From a virus: DNA of 27,219 nt. The stretch's first letter is position 1. Every line of letters begins with the position of its first letter. The stretch is from positions 1 to 27,219 of IMG/VR virus record IMGVR_UViG_3300010389_000099; one strand, given 5' to 3'. Shown in pieces: positions 9,065-16,189 of this stretch. The notes beneath the pieces are model-generated. The model was not told the DNA's origin, did not search any database, and saw only the letters and a list, made by a program, of their open reading frames with translations. The position numbers were made by a program, and so were the translations under genes.

Positions 9065-10629
9065 CAACCTCTCCTATTCAGTGCGGGTGTCAACTCGAAC
9101 GTCTTTCGGATCGCTTGGAAGGTCGAGCCGCCGCCCGCTATGTCAGCGGCTACGCTGCGCCGAATGATGACATCTATGTCCGGCCCGTTCTGTTGGGTCT
9201 CCACCTTGCCGCCGTTCTCATTGACAATGTTGATGTTGACCGTCTGCCCTCCCATAGCATTGTTCGGAACGATGCTACCGCTGGCTTTCGGCACGAACAG
9301 TTCAGGCCCGCGCTCCCCGACGATGTATGGAGAGCCAGACATGACCGGACCGCCCGAAGCACGGAAACCGAGGCTTGATGCAGTGCCCGCGCTTAGTTGA
9401 GGACCAAACCCGCTACCGGACGACCGGAAAAATGAACCGAAATCTACGCCGCGTATCATGTCCGATAGAGCGCCCCCAAGCGGATCGGTGATTGATTTAC
9501 GCACAACGATCTTCGCCAAGTCGTTCAAGATCGAAGCTGCCATATTACGAAAGGCATCGGATACGGACATCGTGCCATTCACGATTGACGTGAATGCGTT
9601 CTCGAACCCGCTCGATATACTATCAGCAGCGCGGTCCGCATACTTCTGCTTCTCCGCTTGCGCTTTGCGGAACTCCTCAACGTCTTTGTCGTATAATTTT
9701 TTGGACAGTTTCTGTCCTTCTTCTTCTGCCTTTATGCGCTCTGCAATCCGGGCGTTCGCCACCGCAATGCTTTCCGAACCGGCAACGCCGAACCCTTCAC
9801 GCCCGGCGATCCCGCGTGTGCCTGACCGAAGCATCGGTGATGCCGACTTGCTGGCGTTTAGCGCATCATTGGCGACCTTCGCCCGGTTGGTCTCTCTGAT
9901 GTTTTCTTGTAAAGCGGAGGTTTCTTTGTTGATCTGTTCTGTGAGTTCGGCAATTCGGTCGCGTAAAGACCGGCGCTCGCCTCCTCTCATTCGAGACCCT
10001 TGTTCCATGCCTTCCGCTAGTTGCCCTCGTAGAGTTTCCCGCTCTGCCTTTAGCTGTTCAATGGCTTGCTTTGCACGAGCCTGTGCAACGGTCTCCAGCC
10101 CTTGTGCTAGACGGTAGAGTTCTAGCTTTGCCTCCTCTGTGCTCTCCCTCAACTCGTCAAATATATCCTTCAGGGATTTAACTTTTTTACCGGTGTCATC
10201 TGCTTCATTACCGATGTCAAAAAGCAGTGGGGCAAAAGAAAACGCGGCACCAACCGCCAAACCAATCGCCCCGGCAAGCCCGCCGAACGCCCCAGCAAGT
10301 TGAGGTAGTTGCTGCCCCAGTGTTCTGGTTATAGGAACCCCCATCTCTAGCTGAACCATGATGTCCTGCAACTGGAGCGGAACCATCCCAAGACCAGCCT
10401 TAGCTTGTCCTGCGCTGATCCCTAATGTTCTCAAAGCGCGGGCACCAAGACCGACTTTTTGGGATGCGACAGCCGCCGCTTGCGAAGTTTGGCGAAGTTC
10501 GTTCTCCACCATATCCAAGGATTGCGCTGCGTTCTTACCTTCTGTGGACGTGCGTTTAAGATCAGCTTGAGCCTGTTTCAGACCCGTGCCTGAATAGGTA
10601 AATCCGACAGTGGTATTCAGATCAGCCAT
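9064..10629 (-). CDS. Tail tape measure protein
   Basis: This 521-aa protein sits just after the chaperone pair, as tape measures do. The N-terminus (VGFTYSGTGLKQAQADLKRT) has the usual start of these proteins. A hydrophobic Ala/Gly-rich segment spans residues about 111-137 (LAGAFGGLAGAIGLAVGAAF). Long charged coiled coils run from about 150 to 260. A C-terminal piece has FRASGGPVMSGSPYIVGERGPELFVP, which is a hallmark of tape measure C-termini. The protein sets tail length and is ejected ahead of DNA. At 521 aa it is short for the class, implying a tail near 80 nm. It overlaps the chaperone stop by 8 bp. The coding region is somewhat A+T-richer than the head genes. Confidence 0.9.
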   Translation of the reverse strand: MADLNTTVGFTYSGTGLKQAQADLKRTSTEGKNAAQSLDMVENELRQTSQAAAVASQKVGLGARALRTLGISAGQAKAGLGMVPLQLQDIMVQLEMGVPITRTLGQQLPQLAGAFGGLAGAIGLAVGAAFSFAPLLFDIGNEADDTGKKVKSLKDIFDELRESTEEAKLELYRLAQGLETVAQARAKQAIEQLKAERETLRGQLAEGMEQGSRMRGGERRSLRDRIAELTEQINKETSALQENIRETNRAKVANDALNASKSASPMLRSGTRGIAGREGFGVAGSESIAVANARIAERIKAEEEGQKLSKKLYDKDVEEFRKAQAEKQKYADRAADSISSGFENAFTSIVNGTMSVSDAFRNMAASILNDLAKIVVRKSITDPLGGALSDMIRGVDFGSFFRSSGSGFGPQLSAGTASSLGFRASGGPVMSGSPYIVGERGPELFVPKASGSIVPNNAMGGQTVNINIVNENGGKVETQQNGPDIDVIIRRSVAADIAGGGSTFQAIRKTFELTPALNRRG

Positions 10630-10966
10630 TCCGCACCCTCATCCATGCTATATCGAGCCGCTTAATCGTCTGGACTTCCCAGCCGACTAGACCCGCACCA
10701 GTGAGGCGATTATACGCTTCAATCGCCTCGAATGCTATGGGTCCGACAGACATACCGACAGGGCGTGCCGCACTGAGTTCATAGAAAACCGACATCAGGT
10801 ACTCGAACTCCTTCGGTATATCCGGCACGTCCAATTCTGGAGGTAGTCGGCCTGTAGTCTTGTGAACTACCTCCAGATGTTCCCGCATCGTCACCCCGTT
10901 CGCGTCAACCTTACCTAGTCCGAAGTGCGCCTCGGCGACCTCGATCAGCCAGTTGACGCGACGGAT
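10622..10966 (-). CDS. Tail assembly chaperone, T part (read by -1 frameshift)
   Basis: This is the downstream part of a lambda G/GT-type pair. The frame contains a GTG at 10894 (giving 90 aa) but no convincing Shine-Dalgarno, and the coding frame is open without a stop up to the slippery site at 10966-10972. Reading from there gives IRRVNWLIEVAEAHFGLGKVD followed by TMREHLEVVHKTTGRLPPEL, which reads like real protein. The fused product would be 123 residues of the G part plus 114 residues, 237 aa in total. GT fusions bind the tape measure and recruit tail tube subunits during assembly and are absent from the virion. The stop overlaps the tape measure ATG by 8 bp. Confidence 0.8.
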   Translation of the reverse strand: MRRVNWLIEVAEAHFGLGKVDANGVTMREHLEVVHKTTGRLPPELDVPDIPKEFEYLMSVFYELSAARPVGMSVGPIAFEAIEAYNRLTGAGLVGWEVQTIKRLDIAWMRVRNG

Positions 10967-11334
10967 AAAAAATTTGCGCGGTCATGGACAAAAACATCAA
11001 CTTGATCCCTGATCCACGGCTGCGATGTGTACAGGTCACGGATCGCCTTTTCCACGCACTTCGGGTTCTTGCCGTCCAGTTGTATATCCCAGTTCGCAGT
11101 CACCGCGACCAGCATCTCCAGTGCGAACTCCTCGCCGTCCTCGAAGGTCGCGTCTTTGCTCAACAAAAACTTGCGCCTCAGTTCGTGCATCTTCTTCTTG
11201 TATGCGTTTGTCTCCGCGCCGTAGAGCGTGATCGACATCGGGTCGCCGTCGTCCTTCTTTAAAGGCGTCTTGTCGATGGGATGCACGAGGTCGAGTACCG
11301 CAGTCTCTTTCGGCGAAATATCTTTCAAGTCCAT
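10945..11334 (-). CDS. Tail assembly chaperone, G part
   Basis: This 129-aa protein lies between tail tube and tape measure, the lambda gpG position. It begins MDLKDISPKETAVLDLVHP, has the typical ITLYGAETNAYKKKMHELRRKFL stretch and a C-terminal VTANWDIQLDGK region followed by a short helical tail. It has no enzymatic motif. G-type chaperones coat the tape measure protein and keep it soluble. Near the end of the frame, codons 121-123 hold the T TTT TTA slippery heptamer, so a small share of ribosomes should continue into the T part. The ATG has AAAGGAA about 7 nt upstream, immediately beside the 3' arm of an unusual RNA structure at 11349-11408. Confidence 0.82.
   Translation of the reverse strand: MDLKDISPKETAVLDLVHPIDKTPLKKDDGDPMSITLYGAETNAYKKKMHELRRKFLLSKDATFEDGEEFALEMLVAVTANWDIQLDGKNPKCVEKAIRDLYTSQPWIRDQVDVFVHDRANFLSVASTG
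10966..10972 (-). other. Slippery heptamer TTTTTTA for programmed -1 frameshift
   Basis: On the minus strand, codons 121-123 of the G part read AAT TTT TTA, so T TTT TTA is in the exact X XXY YYZ phase. A -1 slip joins it to the T frame, which stays open to 10622. The zero frame stops about 20 nt later, at 10945. The efficiency cannot be read from sequence. Confidence 0.88.
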
Positions 11335-11348
11335 ATCGGGTTCCTTTC

Positions 11349-11408
11349 TTACGTCGGGTCCAGAGGGAGGCGGGGCTGGGAGAGAACCCGACGTAAACTC
11401 CCAGCCCC
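11349..11408 (-). promoter_or_regulatory. Two interlocked 11-bp inverted repeats (pseudoknot or alternative hairpins)
   Basis: Between the tail tube stop (11426) and the chaperone start (11334) lie two perfect 11-bp inverted repeats in an A-B-A'-B' order. A is TTACGTCGGGT (11349-11359) with ACCCGACGTAA (11386-11396); B is GGGGCTGGGAG (11372-11382) with CTCCCAGCCCC (11398-11408). The stems can form an H-type pseudoknot or two competing hairpins. No U-tract follows either stem, so it is not an ordinary intrinsic terminator. The 3' arm ends just before the chaperone Shine-Dalgarno, so control of translation or mRNA stability at the step from abundant tube protein to scarce chaperone is a fair inference. 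A 10-bp palindrome, CGACCGGTCG, lies next to it at 11411-11420. Confidence 0.6.
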
Positions 11409-11425
11409 TACGACCGGTCGGTCGA

Positions 11426-12334
11426 TCAGGTCTTCGTCAGTTTGATGTTCGTGCTGTCCGACGAATCGTAGAGCGCGACGAACGGCAGCGAGATGATTCG
11501 GGATTGCGGATCGGACACCGGGACATCGGCCCCGTTGTACTTAATGTTCGGGAAGTCGAACGTGTACGTCGAACCCGACGCCGGGTCGTCGAGAACAACT
11601 TGCAGAGACGACGAGGTCTCGTTGAGGAACTTGTTCAGGAGGCTCTCGTCCTCATAGTACGCCGACACAGTCCCCTCAACTACTGCCCGTCCGAACTCAA
11701 GCTGTGAAGTCGTCGAACTGCCGACAGTGAACGTCGGGGCGAGAGAGTTCGTCAGCGTGAAGTCGAGCGCCGTGACGGACGCAATGCTCAAACCGCCTTC
11801 CGAAATCGACCCGGAATAGCTGTCGAAAGGCTCCCCACCGCTGGCTGCGGTCGGGCTTGCATCGAGGCTAGTCGCCGACTGGGTGAGGTCTTGGCCGACA
11901 ATCGAGAAGGTCGTCTGCACCATCTGGTTCGGGGCGATGCTGACAGACATCGCTGAGACGCCGCAGCCAACCATCTGCCGGTACTCGGAGATGTCTTCTG
12001 CACCGTCCTCGATGGTGAGGAACTGCTGGCTAGTCCCGACAGTCAGAACGCCGCCGCTGGTGAACGTGTTGAAGAACGCGCTCTCCAGCAAGTCGTCATA
12101 GTCGGTATCCCGCAGTTCGACGGTGATGTCACCGGAGACGTTCCGGTTGCCGTGACGATCTACGCGAGGGATGCGGTCGGATTGAATTTCCTCACCAGTG
12201 ACGCGCTGCTTCACAAGGGAGAGCGAGTGCGTGTTGTAAGGTAGCGTAATCATGGACGGCGCGGACGGAGTAGCCCCGAAAGAACTTTCGACGACATAAG
12301 TCAGCGACGACCGTGAACCTTGAGCGAATGCCAT
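11426..12334 (-). CDS. Major tail tube protein
   Basis: This 302-aa protein starts MAFAQGSRSSLTYVVESSFGATPSAP, a typical opening of phage tail tube proteins of the Phage_tail_3 type. It continues with DRHGNRNVSGDITVELRDTDYDDLLESAFF and a beta-rich body, with IKYNGADVPVSDPQSRIISLPFVALYD near the end. Many copies polymerise into the tail tube that carries DNA to the cell. It sits between the tail terminator and the chaperones, as expected. The start has AGGAG 9 nt upstream of ATG. I see no added Ig-like domain beyond the tube domain, though at 302 aa it is somewhat long. Confidence 0.85.
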   Translation of the reverse strand: MAFAQGSRSSLTYVVESSFGATPSAPSMITLPYNTHSLSLVKQRVTGEEIQSDRIPRVDRHGNRNVSGDITVELRDTDYDDLLESAFFNTFTSGGVLTVGTSQQFLTIEDGAEDISEYRQMVGCGVSAMSVSIAPNQMVQTTFSIVGQDLTQSATSLDASPTAASGGEPFDSYSGSISEGGLSIASVTALDFTLTNSLAPTFTVGSSTTSQLEFGRAVVEGTVSAYYEDESLLNKFLNETSSSLQVVLDDPASGSTYTFDFPNIKYNGADVPVSDPQSRIISLPFVALYDSSDSTNIKLTKT

Positions 12335-12349
12335 GTTTCAGGTCTCCTA

Positions 12350-12766
12350 CTAGCTGCGATAAGAGTACCAAGCGACCGACACCGGCACCTGATACCACGG
12401 GCTGTCTACTAGCCCTTGTCCGCGTTCCGAATAACGAAAACGCACATTTGTCGAATTGACCGTGAGGACATCATCGACGGTGAAAGCGGCACGAACGGCA
12501 TCTGCCAACGTGTCCGCGCCATTCGCCCCATTGCCTTCCGGGGCGAATATATCGACGAGGAACAAGCCCTCGTACAAAAGTTGTGGAGAGGCTCCACGGA
12601 CCGCTGGGCGCATCGCTGATGGGATGATGTTCATCCGCGCCCATGTCGTTCCTTCAGTCGGCTCGAAGCGGACATTCTCCCACGCCCGGTTGCTGCTGTT
12701 AGGGAACCCGGACACAGTGACGACCTGTTGCTCAAGTGCAGCCCGTATATCGGTCATTGCTGTCAT
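12350..12766 (-). CDS. Tail terminator protein, DUF4128-like
   Basis: This 138-aa protein has the usual features of siphovirus tail terminators: an N-terminal helix (DIRAALEQQV), a WENVRFEP strand, a LLYEGLFLVDIFAPEG strand-turn, a helix ADTLADAVRAAF, and a final edge strand. Size and order (after the gp10-like gene and before the tube gene) match lambda gpU and DUF4128 proteins. It caps the finished tail tube and joins it to the head completion proteins. The ATG overlaps the upstream TGA (ATGA) and has GAGGG about 9 nt upstream. An alternative ATG three codons later is possible. Confidence 0.78.
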   Translation of the reverse strand: MTAMTDIRAALEQQVVTVSGFPNSSNRAWENVRFEPTEGTTWARMNIIPSAMRPAVRGASPQLLYEGLFLVDIFAPEGNGANGADTLADAVRAAFTVDDVLTVNSTNVRFRYSERGQGLVDSPWYQVPVSVAWYSYRS

Positions 12767-13185
12767 CGTCTAAACCCTCTGATGCGCTGTGCCGTCAACT
12801 GCGCGATCTGCTTCGTCTGGCTCAGGGTCTTACGGACAAACGCTCTCGGAGCCATGCGCGACGTGCCATACTCGACGAACCGGGCGTACTTGGCCCCGTT
12901 GATGAAGTACACAGTGTCTCCTGCCTCCATTGTAGAGAGCACAAGGCTCGCTTGACCGACTGCCCGCTGCCCAGACTTGTCCGCCGTGCGTGCCGTACCC
13001 AGCGCATTTGCCGGATTGAGAGTGACGTGCCACGAATTGCGGAGAAAACCTTCATCGACGGGCGTGTTCTGCACTACCCGTTCCATAAGGCTCTGCCCGT
13101 ATTCGCGCAGATACGTCTCCAGCGTGACCTCTGTCTCCTTGGCCCAGCGTTCAACGTCATCTGCGAAGTCAATGGCTTTTAGCAT
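12763..13185 (-). CDS. HK97 gp10-like tail completion / neck protein
   Basis: This 140-aa protein carries the strong family signature TPVDEGFLRNSWHV (residues about 41-54) and YARFVEYGTSRMAPRAFVRKTL (about 100-121). HK97 gp10-like proteins complete the neck or proximal tail end and help join tails to filled heads. The gene overlaps the upstream connector stop (TAATG) and the tail terminator start (ATGA), consistent with coupled translation in a head-tail joining block. Confidence 0.85.
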   Translation of the reverse strand: MLKAIDFADDVERWAKETEVTLETYLREYGQSLMERVVQNTPVDEGFLRNSWHVTLNPANALGTARTADKSGQRAVGQASLVLSTMEAGDTVYFINGAKYARFVEYGTSRMAPRAFVRKTLSQTKQIAQLTAQRIRGFRR

Positions 13186-13562
13186 TATTCACGCACCTGA
13201 CAGATATAAACGGCGTTCACATCCGACGGCTTCGGCTTCTCCACTGTCACGATGCGGACATTGTTGCCTTCGCCGATCAGTAGATCACTCGATTGCGGCG
13301 TCTTAGTGAGCGCCGCCCCGCTGGCGTCCACCGCAGAGATGATTGCCTTGCGGTCGCCTCTCTGGATCGTCGTGCCGTCAATCTCGTTCAGTTCGTAGTC
13401 GGCGAAGTAGCCCCGGACGGTCTCGTCATCGTTTGACGATGCGCCTGTCGTCCCTGTTGCCGGATTGTAGGTGCCCTCGACAATCCGACGGAACGTCAAA
13501 TCATAGCCGAACTCGTCCATCAGCTTTCGGACCTGTTTCTGCATATACGAACCAATGCTCAT
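13185..13562 (-). CDS. Head closure / head-tail joining protein
   Basis: This gene encodes 125 aa if started at the ATG at 13562, which overlaps the sulfotransferase TGA (ATGA) and has AGGTGG 5 nt upstream. A GTG at 13571 would add three residues but has no Shine-Dalgarno. The protein has an N-terminal helix (SYMQKQVRKLMDEFG), an RRIVEGTYNPATG turn and beta strands with VRGYFADYELNEIDGTTIQRGDRKAIISA, a pattern shared by small stopper or head closure proteins of siphoviruses. It would seal the filled head below the connector ring. The family assignment rests on pattern and position, and three cargo genes separate it from the upstream connector. Confidence 0.7.
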   Translation of the reverse strand: MSIGSYMQKQVRKLMDEFGYDLTFRRIVEGTYNPATGTTGASSNDDETVRGYFADYELNEIDGTTIQRGDRKAIISAVDASGAALTKTPQSSDLLIGEGNNVRIVTVEKPKPSDVNAVYICQVRE

Positions 13563-14161
13563 CCGTGCCACCTGTCAGGTCGAATGACAGCCTTCACCGC
13601 TTGTTCATCCCAATTAAGCCCGGCCCAGTCTATCACAGAAAACAGGCTTTCGTAATCGCCTTTCAGTACGTCTTGAGACATGACCGTTCTCATGTCGGTG
13701 TGCTGCGACATTTGGGCGCAACAGCCGTGATAATAGTCGGCATAAGCACGCCAGAGATAGACATCCTCTCCGTGCGCCTTCATAAACGCCGTTCGGGCGC
13801 AGCTTTCGGCGACCTTTTGTGGGTCGCGGTAAACGAACACATATTTTGCGTCCGGGAAGTGTTTCGCCCAGAGAGGCCAAAACGTGACGGCAGGGACGAC
13901 TTTGACTGCGGTCGCTTCCCCCACTACGTCGAGGACTTGCGCTCTCCAGTCTGGAACGTCGTACCAGTCCGCCGGGTCCATCAAAGGGTGCTGTGCAATA
14001 GGATCGACACCCGCTTTGCGTAGATATGGAGCGGTCAACTTATCCCGAACGGCGTGTATCTGGTTCAAGCCGCCGACATTTCCCAGATTGGCCCCACACG
14101 CCTCCAAAAGCCCCATCGTCAAGGACGTGCCAGATCGAGGAGCGCCGACGACGAAGATCAT
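13559..14161 (-). CDS. PAPS-dependent sulfotransferase family protein
   Basis: This 200-aa protein begins directly with the sulfotransferase phosphosulfate-binding loop GAPRSGTS (residues 6-13). The second cofactor motif, which contacts the 3'-phosphate of PAPS, is YVFVYRDPQKVAES (Arg112, Ser120). The family moves a sulfuryl group from PAPS to sugars, lipids or protein tyrosines; the acceptor here is unknown. It is the last of three coupled cargo genes placed inside the head-tail connector block, overlapping the methyltransferase by ATGA and the closure gene by 4 bp. It is short compared with 250-300 aa relatives, so a minimal enzyme or substrate-specific variant is possible. Modification of a capsid glycan, host surface polysaccharide or small metabolite is inference. 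Confidence 0.82.
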   Translation of the reverse strand: MIFVVGAPRSGTSLTMGLLEACGANLGNVGGLNQIHAVRDKLTAPYLRKAGVDPIAQHPLMDPADWYDVPDWRAQVLDVVGEATAVKVVPAVTFWPLWAKHFPDAKYVFVYRDPQKVAESCARTAFMKAHGEDVYLWRAYADYYHGCCAQMSQHTDMRTVMSQDVLKGDYESLFSVIDWAGLNWDEQAVKAVIRPDRWHG

Positions 14162-14718
14162 CGGCAGATCGCAATCACGTCCCGGTCGCCCGTAAGATCA
14201 ACGTCGATCCAGTGCAGACGAAGTTGTTCTGCCCACCAATCCTTATTCTGAACGGTGAGGTGTAAAGGTTCTCCGATGAGAGGCTTCCCCAGACCGTCCG
14301 GTCGGGTGCTGATCTGGAAGTAAACCGCGCCGACTGCCTTGCGGATCGACGCCAGTGTCAGTTCTACATAGTCAGGAGGGATATGCTCCATGACATCGGT
14401 GCAGAAGCCGTACTCTGCGGTGAGGTCGTCGGGGAGTTCCCAGAGACAATGCTGACAAAAGTTCAACATCCCCTTGACTTGTGTGTCTAGGCAGTTCGCC
14501 GCATGATCGACAGCAATCACCCTAAATCCCAGCTTTTGCAGAGCGAACGCCGGACGTCCTGTGCCGCAGCCAAAGTCGATCACACTTGAACCTATAGGCA
14601 TTCCCAGCGCCTTGATAGCGTGCGCCACCCGCTTCTCTCCCGGCGCGTTCTGCCGATATCGGTCGTGCGTCCATACTTTCTCGTATTTCGCTTGTTCGGT
14701 CTGTCGCATAATAATCAA
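14158..14718 (-). CDS. Class I SAM-dependent methyltransferase
   Basis: This 186-aa protein has motif I as SVIDFGCGTGRPAFAL (acidic Asp48, glycines 50, 52 and 54), motif II as FRVIAVDHAANCLD, and motif IV-like FCTDVMEHIPPDYVE. The HIPP pattern is typical of small-molecule or glycan methyltransferases of the Methyltransf_11/25 group rather than DNA methyltransferases; no NPPY or cytosine C5 motif is present. I choose the TTG at 14718: GGAGG lies 7 nt upstream and it overlaps the previous stop (TTGA). The ATG at 14709 would be 16 nt from that Shine-Dalgarno. The gene is coupled to the DUF115-like gene before it and the sulfotransferase after it, suggesting they act on the same product. Confidence 0.82.
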   Translation of the reverse strand: MIIMRQTEQAKYEKVWTHDRYRQNAPGEKRVAHAIKALGMPIGSSVIDFGCGTGRPAFALQKLGFRVIAVDHAANCLDTQVKGMLNFCQHCLWELPDDLTAEYGFCTDVMEHIPPDYVELTLASIRKAVGAVYFQISTRPDGLGKPLIGEPLHLTVQNKDWWAEQLRLHWIDVDLTGDRDVIAICR

Positions 14719-15338
14719 CTTAAATCCTCCAGAGGTCGGGTCTGAAACTCGGTCAGTTTGGAACGGGGACTGCCCACAAAGTTAATGACGTTGATCCCCG
14801 CCTGTTCAAGCTGCTGCGCCGCCTTGCCGAAGTCCAAGGACCACTTGTTCATAAACCGGTTCGAGTTCTTGTTCTGCCACGGATAGGAACCGTGCCAGTG
14901 GACAGTCGATCCGCTGACCATGTCCATCCCCAGCAACCCGATCTCTTTCGCCCCCTTCAGATAGCAGACACCGAGTGCGGCGTACCCTGTGTGCAGCCCG
15001 TACACCCGCGTCGGATCACCAGACAGCCCTTGATTGCGCACGCGGTAGACGTAGGTCGCCCCCTCGACTTGTTTGTGCCCGACCTCGCTGGGCGGCATGA
15101 CGAGGACCGCTTCCCTGCCTTTATCGACAAACCGCTGTATGTCGTCTCTGCGCATCCTACAGAAGTGTTGATCGAGGGAGACTATCACGTCGCAGTCTGC
15201 GTCGAATGCGGCTCTGTTGCAGCCCACAGTCCTACCGTCTAGACACTTGAAGTCGAAGTCCTTCAGAGAAGAACCGCCCCCGACGATATACGTGGGGCGG
15301 TCCGACCAGTCACCTGTGATCTCGGAGAACTGGAGCAT
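14715..15338 (-). CDS. DUF115 / MptE-like protein, possible sugar-transfer enzyme
   Basis: This 207-aa protein opens with YIVGGGSSLKDFDF (residues 17-30), a nucleotide-binding-like glycine loop, then VGCNRAAFDADCDVIVSLD, and has HTGYAALGVCYLKGAKEIGLLGMDM (about 116-140). That trio of motifs is typical of DUF115/MptE-like proteins and related sialyltransferase-like folds, which occur in flagellin glycosylation and phage genomes. The exact reaction is not known. The gene starts four bases after the connector stop (GGAG 8 nt upstream) and overlaps the methyltransferase start. Together the three cargo genes look like a small surface or glycan modification pathway, but no glycosyltransferase is proven. 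Confidence 0.65.
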   Translation of the reverse strand: MLQFSEITGDWSDRPTYIVGGGSSLKDFDFKCLDGRTVGCNRAAFDADCDVIVSLDQHFCRMRRDDIQRFVDKGREAVLVMPPSEVGHKQVEGATYVYRVRNQGLSGDPTRVYGLHTGYAALGVCYLKGAKEIGLLGMDMVSGSTVHWHGSYPWQNKNSNRFMNKWSLDFGKAAQQLEQAGINVINFVGSPRSKLTEFQTRPLEDLS

Positions 15339-15341
15339 GGT

Positions 15342-15800
15342 TTACTCCAGATAATCAGCCTCGTCGTCGTCCGGCGGGTTCCTGAACATATCGTGGCGAA
15401 AAGCTGGGCGGACCCGGTCGTCGTCTTCGCGGACGCTCTCGATGTCGGATTCGCTAATGCCGCCAACAAGCGGAACCCCCAGCCCGGAGGAGCCGTACTT
15501 CGACGCTTGCTTCTCCATCTTGACAGCGAGGCTTGTGTAGTGGGCTTGACGCTGAGACGCCGCGACGCGGATGCTCTCCACGGAACTGTCCACTTCACGG
15601 GCGTACTTGGCAGCGATGGATCGGCAGGAGATCGCCGCCGCCCGGTATATGTCGTTGGACGTTTGCGACAGGGCGAACGTGATCTCCTCGTCGGTGATCT
15701 GCTGATCTGTGGTGTCGGTGTCGCCGACTAGGAACCGGACAGCATCCCGCCGCGTTGCGGCGCTGTCCGTACCCGGCGCTCCTCCATAGGTCCACGTCAT
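15342..15800 (-). CDS. Head-tail connector (adaptor) protein
   Basis: This 152-aa protein has the pattern of siphovirus adaptor proteins: an N-terminal TRRDAVRFLVGDTDTTDQQITDEEITFALSQ, then a helix with YRAAAISCRSIAAKYAREVDSSV, then a helix with ASQRQAHYTSLAVKMEKQ and an acidic C-terminal tail (NPPDDDEADYLE). Such proteins form the ring that binds the portal and receives the stopper (gp6-like/gp15-like). It overlaps the preceding gene by ATGA and follows the major capsid block. It is very probably structural; the exact family name cannot be fixed by eye. Confidence 0.72.
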   Translation of the reverse strand: MTWTYGGAPGTDSAATRRDAVRFLVGDTDTTDQQITDEEITFALSQTSNDIYRAAAISCRSIAAKYAREVDSSVESIRVAASQRQAHYTSLAVKMEKQASKYGSSGLGVPLVGGISESDIESVREDDDRVRPAFRHDMFRNPPDDDEADYLE

Positions 15801-16165
15801 CCGCGTGCCTCACGGATCGCGGCACGTTGATCGACCTTCGAGGTCTTGTAGGGAGCACCCACCTCATCAGCGATCTCGCGTAGTTCCTTCATCGACAGAT
15901 CGTCGAGGTCGTCGCTGACTTCGACCGGTACCTCCTTAACAGGGGCTTCGACTTTGGGTTCCTCGACTTTGGGTTCCGGGAGGTCGCTTTCCGCGTGCCG
16001 GACTTTACCGGTACGGTATAGCAAGGCAACTTTCTCAGGGGAGACGCCCATGTCTTTCCACGGGAAAGGTTGCCCGCGCTCGAACTTCCGCCCTTCAGCG
16101 ATGAATGACCGATAAGCGAACAGAGGATACTCCGTCTGGAAGCTGGTCTGATAAATTCTGTGCAT
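15797..16165 (-). CDS. Small protein with C-terminal HeH/SAP-like motif
   Basis: This 122-aa protein is the first gene after the capsid terminator. The N-terminal 65 residues look globular (FERGQPFPWKDMGVSPEKVALLYRTGKV). A Pro/Glu/Val/Lys linker follows, with EPKVE twice from an exact 15-bp tandem repeat. The C-terminus (DLDDLSMKELREIADEVGAPYKTSKVDQRAAIREA) resembles HeH, LEM or Rho N-terminal helix-extended-helix motifs, which often bind nucleic acid. Proteins of this layout are frequent between capsid and connector genes in phages. The role is unknown; a DNA-binding head completion or packaging accessory function is plausible. AGGAGAA precedes the ATG by about 7 nt. Confidence 0.65.
   Translation of the reverse strand: MHRIYQTSFQTEYPLFAYRSFIAEGRKFERGQPFPWKDMGVSPEKVALLYRTGKVRHAESDLPEPKVEEPKVEAPVKEVPVEVSDDLDDLSMKELREIADEVGAPYKTSKVDQRAAIREARG
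15948..15977 (-). repeat. Exact 15-bp tandem repeat, two copies
   Basis: The 15-base unit TCGACTTTGGGTTCC (plus strand) occurs at 15948-15962 and again at 15963-15977. On the coding strand it gives the duplicated EPKVE of the linker in the HeH-like protein. It is a simple in-frame slippage repeat. Confidence 0.9.
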
Positions 16166-16189
16166 CGGGTTCTTCTCCTGTATTGAGGG

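Noticed and set aside
11349-11408. Ordinary intrinsic terminator after the tail tube gene
   Set aside because: Stems are strong but neither is followed by a U-tract in the transcription direction, and the two stems are interlocked.
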